NCBI GenBank assembly: GCA_031550615.1
Contig: JAVBOL010000007.1
Location: 1-64,000 of the forward strand
Reading direction: 5' to 3'
DNA from: JAVBOW01 sp031550615
Lineage (GTDB): Bacteria > Bacteroidota > Bacteroidia > Bacteroidales > Rikenellaceae
Length of the DNA: 64,000 nt
Under the pieces are notes generated by a model, which was not told where the DNA came from, did no database searches, and saw only the letters and a program-made list of their open reading frames with translations. Made by a program: the position numbers and the translations under genes. Shown one piece after another: positions 60,085-64,000 of this stretch. The number at the start of each line of letters is the position of its first letter. Positions within the stretch are counted from its first letter, which is position 1.

Positions 60085-63000
60085 ATGAGAGAATCTTTAC
60101 TTTCAGCCGGTCGTAAATCGCAGGCACCGGGCTGGATAAGGGCAATTACCGTTTGTATGGTAATGTTCTTTGCAGTCGTAGGTGTCATGACACCTACGAC
60201 TGCCCATGGGCAGTCGCCTCGCACGGTTTCGGGCACGGTCACCGACGCCTACGGCCCCGTGGCCGGTGCGAGTGTCACCGTAAAGGGAACTACCCTCGGC
60301 ACGGCCACCGGCCAGGACGGCAACTTCACGATCGCCGTACCGCAGGGCGGCACGCTGGTGATAACCGGCATGGGCAACAAGACCCGCGAAGTGAACGTGG
60401 GCACACAGACCTCCCTGAGCATTAAACTCGAAACCGACAGCCAGAAGATCGAAGACGTGGTGGTGATCGGTTACGGCACACAGAAAAAGTCACTCGTCAC
60501 CGGTGCCATCTCACAGGTCAAGGGCGACCAGCTCGAAAAGACAGGCGTGATAAACGCGGCGGGTGCGCTGGCAGGTAAGGTCGCCGGCGTGCAGGTGATC
60601 TCCGACAACGGACAACCGGGTTCTGGCGTGCAGATGGTGGTGCGCGGCGTGGGCACCAACGGCCAGTTCAACCCATTATATATAGTGGACGGTGTCGACA
60701 TGGCCGGTATTTCGTACCTCAACGCTGCCGATATCGAATCGGTCGAAGTACTCAAAGACGCCGCCTCGTCGGCCATCTACGGCGCGCGCGGAGCCAACGG
60801 CGTGGTTATCATCACCACCAAGAAAGGCAAGGAGGGCCAGTCTACCATCAATTACAGTTTCACGTACGGCATCTCCAACATCGTGCGCAAACTGCCCATG
60901 CTCTCAGCCAAGGAGTATGCCATCATACGCAACGAGATGAGCGTGAACGGCGGCAGCTCGCCCCAGTTCACCGACGAGCAGATAAACTCCTTCGACCACG
61001 GCACCGACTGGCAGGAGGCCATCCTGAACCGCAACGCCGCCACCGTGCAGCACAACCTTTCGCTGCTGGGCGGCTCACAGCGCACCACATACGCGCTGTC
61101 GGCATCGTACCTCGACCAGAACGGCACGTTCGCCAAGGGCAAGTCCGAATACAAACGCTATACGGTCAACTTCAAGGGCGACCAGAAGTTCCTGCGCGGC
61201 GACGTGTTGCGCGTGGGACAGAACATATCTTTCGCCCGCGTGGAGAACAACAGCATAACGGGCAACAGCCTGACGGGCGGCCCGATCACAATGGCACTCA
61301 ATATGGACCCCCTCACGCCGGTCTATGACGATTACACCAAATATTCTGACTATAACATAAATAAGGCCTACTACGACCTCTACCACGGTTACGCCTACTC
61401 GCGCTATGTGAATCCCGACTACACCAACCCCGCGGCGCTTATCCACTTCATGAACCCGGATTCCTACTGGACGACGGCCAAAGCCACGGCATACGCCGAG
61501 CTGACCCTGTTAAAGCACCTCAAACTGCGCGGTTCGCTCTCCGCCGACATGACATGGACGCAGACTTACAGCTACACCCAGCCGCGCCGCTTCAACCCCT
61601 CGACAGTCTACAACACCGAGAACGGGACTTCGCAATCTTCATCCGAATCGCAGCGGTATAACTCCGATTTCTATGCGACTTACGCCAAGACCTTCTGTAA
61701 AAAACATGACGTCTCGCTGATGGCCGGTTCGCAGCTCCTGCAGACCGACGGGCTCAGCCTCTCGGCCAGCCGCGACGGATTGCTGACAACGGACATTGAC
61801 AAAGCCTACGTTTCGCTGGCAAAAGGCCCCAACCAGGGCGCGTCGGGCGGTCCGTACGACTCATACATCCTTCTCTCGTACTTCGCCCGCGCTAACTACG
61901 CCTACGACAACCGCTACGTGCTGACCGGGACTTACCGCCGCGACGGGTCGTCGAACTTCGGCCCCGACAATAAATTCGCCAACTTCTACTCTTTCTCGCT
62001 CGGATGGAACGTTTCCAACGAAAAGTTCATGCAGAACGTCGAGGCCATAGACAACCTCAAAGTGCGCGGTTCGTGGGGGCAGAACGGTAATGACAATATC
62101 GCACAGTTCCTCTATATACCCACCGTTAGGACATCCTCGCAATTGGGTTACGTATTCGGCAGCAACGCAGCCACCGTGATCGCCACCGGCGGGGCGCCCC
62201 TCGCGCTGGCCAATCCCGGCATCAGGTGGGAAGCGAGCGAACAGTTCAATGTGGGTTTCGACGCCACGATCCTCAAGGACTGGACCATTACAGCGGACTA
62301 CTATTCCAAGACGACCAAAGACCAGCTCGTAACCTCGCCAATCCCCCTGTTCCTGGGCAACGGCTTCCCGACGGTCAATGCCGGCAACGTGCGCAACCGC
62401 GGTTTCGAATTCATGCTCGGATGGCGTAAAAGGTTCGCCAACGACCTGGTGCTCAACCTCAGCGGCAACGTGGCCTTCAATAAGAACGAGGTCACCTACG
62501 TGGGTACGGAATCCAAATTTGTCGAAGGCATGTCCGTAAGCGGCATAACCGGCGTGGGTAATATCACCCGCATGGAAGAGGGCTACCCGATGGCCTATTT
62601 CCGCGGCCTGAAGGTCAATGGCGTGTTCCAGAACTGGGACCAGGTGAACGGCTACACATGGACCAACCCCGAAACGGGCGACACCAGGCTCATACAGCCC
62701 TCGGCCATGCCCGGCGATTTGATCTACAAGGATATAAACAATGACGGGGTGATCGACACCCACGACTGCACTATGATAGGCAACCCCTACCCGAAGACGA
62801 TCTACGGCGTAAACATAAACGCTTCGTGGAAGAACTTCGACCTTACCATAACCACCTCGGGCGCAGCCGGACACCAGGTATTCAGCGCCGTAAGGCGTAA
62901 CATCACCACCAACAACTGGGGCCGCTGGGCGCTCGACCGCTGGACTGGCGAAGGCACGTCGAATTCGATACCCCGCCTGACGGACGCCGACAATAACGGC

Positions 63001-63273
63001 AACTGGTCCAACTCCTCAGAGCTGTTCATCCAGGACGCGGACTACTTCCGCATCCGCGAGGTGGCGCTGGGCTACACCTTCCACTTCTCGCCAAAATACT
63101 ATGTGCAGAAGGTCAATGTCTTCACTTCGGTGACCAACCTGATGACATTCACGAAATATAACCGCGGCTACGACCCCGAGGTGGGATCGAGCAGCGCCCT
63201 TAACGTGGGTACGGACCTGGGCAACTACCCCCGCCCGCGCACCGTATCCTTCGGCCTTAACCTGACTTTCTAA
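60085..63273 (+). CDS. SusC/RagA TonB-dependent transporter (beta-glucan locus)
   Basis: Outer-membrane importer of 1062 aa. Signal sequence is long and ends near residue 43 (TPTTAHGQ); carboxypeptidase-like regulatory domain about 46-120 (TVSGTVTDAYGPVAGASVTV); TonB-box region IEDVVVIGYGTQKKS; plug with LYIVDGVDMAGISYLNAADI and VLKDAASSAIYGARGANGVV; barrel ending in VSFGLNLTF. It is divergent from the regulator-GH3-GH16 operon and followed by SusD, so laminarin-type glucan import is likely. The codons around the signal cleavage site (60172-60216) are two overlapping perfect palindromes. Confidence 0.95.
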   Translation: MRESLLSAGRKSQAPGWIRAITVCMVMFFAVVGVMTPTTAHGQSPRTVSGTVTDAYGPVAGASVTVKGTTLGTATGQDGNFTIAVPQGGTLVITGMGNKTREVNVGTQTSLSIKLETDSQKIEDVVVIGYGTQKKSLVTGAISQVKGDQLEKTGVINAAGALAGKVAGVQVISDNGQPGSGVQMVVRGVGTNGQFNPLYIVDGVDMAGISYLNAADIESVEVLKDAASSAIYGARGANGVVIITTKKGKEGQSTINYSFTYGISNIVRKLPMLSAKEYAIIRNEMSVNGGSSPQFTDEQINSFDHGTDWQEAILNRNAATVQHNLSLLGGSQRTTYALSASYLDQNGTFAKGKSEYKRYTVNFKGDQKFLRGDVLRVGQNISFARVENNSITGNSLTGGPITMALNMDPLTPVYDDYTKYSDYNINKAYYDLYHGYAYSRYVNPDYTNPAALIHFMNPDSYWTTAKATAYAELTLLKHLKLRGSLSADMTWTQTYSYTQPRRFNPSTVYNTENGTSQSSSESQRYNSDFYATYAKTFCKKHDVSLMAGSQLLQTDGLSLSASRDGLLTTDIDKAYVSLAKGPNQGASGGPYDSYILLSYFARANYAYDNRYVLTGTYRRDGSSNFGPDNKFANFYSFSLGWNVSNEKFMQNVEAIDNLKVRGSWGQNGNDNIAQFLYIPTVRTSSQLGYVFGSNAATVIATGGAPLALANPGIRWEASEQFNVGFDATILKDWTITADYYSKTTKDQLVTSPIPLFLGNGFPTVNAGNVRNRGFEFMLGWRKRFANDLVLNLSGNVAFNKNEVTYVGTESKFVEGMSVSGITGVGNITRMEEGYPMAYFRGLKVNGVFQNWDQVNGYTWTNPETGDTRLIQPSAMPGDLIYKDINNDGVIDTHDCTMIGNPYPKTIYGVNINASWKNFDLTITTSGAAGHQVFSAVRRNITTNNWGRWALDRWTGEGTSNSIPRLTDADNNGNWSNSSELFIQDADYFRIREVALGYTFHFSPKYYVQKVNVFTSVTNLMTFTKYNRGYDPEVGSSSALNVGTDLGNYPRPRTVSFGLNLTF
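60172..60216 (+). repeat. Two overlapping perfect palindromes inside SusC
   Basis: 60172-60203 is a 32-base perfect palindrome with no spacer (half-site GCAGTCGTAGGTGTCA). 60197-60216 is a 20-base perfect palindrome (half-site CGACTGCCCA). They share CGACTGC at 60197-60203, so the two cruciforms or RNA hairpins exclude each other. The reading frame runs through unbroken. Confidence 0.95.
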
Positions 63274-63293
63274 CGCTTAAAGGAAAAAACTAT

Positions 63294-64000
63294 ATGAAAT
63301 CGATAAAATTCACAAGAATGATTCCAGTGGTGCTTTTCGCTTTAAGCGCCACCGCCTGCGAGGGGCTGCTGGACACGCAACCGCGCATGAGTGAAACGTT
63401 GAATAACTTCTACCTGACCGAGAGCCAAGCCTTCCAGGGACTTACCTCGGCATACAGCGCACTCAATTTCAGCGCACCCCAGACCGCCTCGGGCTCGTAT
63501 GTGAACTGCGCCTTCGAGGTGACCAGCGAGATACTGGGCGACTGCTGCTTCGCCGGCGGCGAGGGCGGCGCGGGTTACGACCAGCAGACCTACCGCCGCT
63601 CGACTTTCACGGCACGCTCGGACGACAACGCCGCCGAAGCGCTGTGGCGCAAATACTATATCGGCATCTACCGCTGCAACGTGTTCTTCGCCAACGTCGA
63701 CCGCGCACCCTTCGAGGATGAAAATACCCGCAAGAGGTTCATCGCCGAGGCGCACTTCCTGAGGGCCTATTATTATTTCGACCTGGTGCGCCTGTTCGGC
63801 AACGTGCCCCTGGTGCTCAGGGAGCTCTCACCGGCCGATTACGCATGGCCCCAGGCTACTCCAGAGCAGACCTACACCCAGATCGCCACAGACCTGCTGG
63901 CGGCCATCGACGCCGTCGACGACCAGGGCAACCCGGCGATGTACCTCGACGCGGTGAGCATTCCCGCCGACATGAAGGGACGCGCGTCACAGGCTGCGGC
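63294..64000 (+). CDS. SusD/RagB family lipoprotein, 3' end cut off
   Basis: N-terminal 235 residues of a surface lipoprotein, the lid of the SusC just upstream (20-base gap). Lipobox ATAC (Cys22), followed by EGLLDTQPRMSETLNNFYLT as in SusD proteins. The helical core FIAEAHFLRAYYYFDLVRLFG and NVPLVLRELSPADYAWPQAT is standard. A His-free, Glu/Asp-rich stretch (GGEGGAGYDQQTYRR) lies near residue 85. The frame is open to the window edge. Specificity is inferred from the neighbouring GH16 and GH3. Confidence 0.93.
   Translation, partial: MKSIKFTRMIPVVLFALSATACEGLLDTQPRMSETLNNFYLTESQAFQGLTSAYSALNFSAPQTASGSYVNCAFEVTSEILGDCCFAGGEGGAGYDQQTYRRSTFTARSDDNAAEALWRKYYIGIYRCNVFFANVDRAPFEDENTRKRFIAEAHFLRAYYYFDLVRLFGNVPLVLRELSPADYAWPQATPEQTYTQIATDLLAAIDAVDDQGNPAMYLDAVSIPADMKGRASQAA

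Overview
The window looks like a chromosomal segment of a GC-rich member of the Bacteroidetes, most probably a gut-type Bacteroidales; a Rikenellaceae/Alistipes-like host is my inference and is unproven. The evidence is three SusC/SusD pairs, promoters of the Bacteroidetes type (TTTG, about 19 bases, TAnnTTTG), ECF sigma factors, a kinase-less propeller sensor-regulator and the gene content in general. No rRNA, CRISPR array, transposase or phage gene was seen.

Bases 1-15,700 are mostly housekeeping: purB (5' end cut off), rubredoxin, tag, an ECF sigma factor with a membrane/beta-barrel partner, rpiB, umuDC, an AI-2E-type permease, a stand-alone riboflavin kinase overlapping ahcY, a MerR/Nif3/zinc-ribbon row, a cation efflux protein, serS, a small ferredoxin, mqnC (futalosine route to menaquinone) and a tRNA with anticodon CAT. 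Two copies of a roughly 124-base repeat with a covarying hairpin lie here in opposite orientation.

Bases 15,738-28,869 hold a minus-strand locus: SusC, SusD, a DUF4843-like lipoprotein, a PKD-like lipoprotein, an intercistronic hairpin, a metzincin-type zinc protease and a paralogue whose entire zinc site is destroyed. An A/T-richer XRE-type regulator gene stands divergently upstream. The system probably handles peptides or proteins.

Bases 28,985-38,400 are again general metabolism: an FAD-dependent dehydrogenase, a polyprenol-phosphate mannosyltransferase with dihydroorotase, an ECF sigma factor with a tiny acidic partner, rnhB with a PAS-LuxR regulator, an outer-membrane barrel protein, and nrdDG preceded by a clear cobalamin riboswitch.

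Bases 38,809-64,000 form a polysaccharide region that fits brown-algal glycans. The plus-strand operon (SusC, SusD, IPT/TIG surface lipoprotein, two PL6 lyases, a PL17 oligoalginate lyase, two further beta-helix proteins) is an alginate-type locus. Facing it is a minus-strand regulator-GH3-GH16 operon, with a divergent SusC/SusD pair running off the window end, which together look like a laminarin/beta-1,3-glucan locus. Two of the three SusC genes carry long perfect DNA palindromes near their 5' ends, the most unexpected DNA-level signal in the window.
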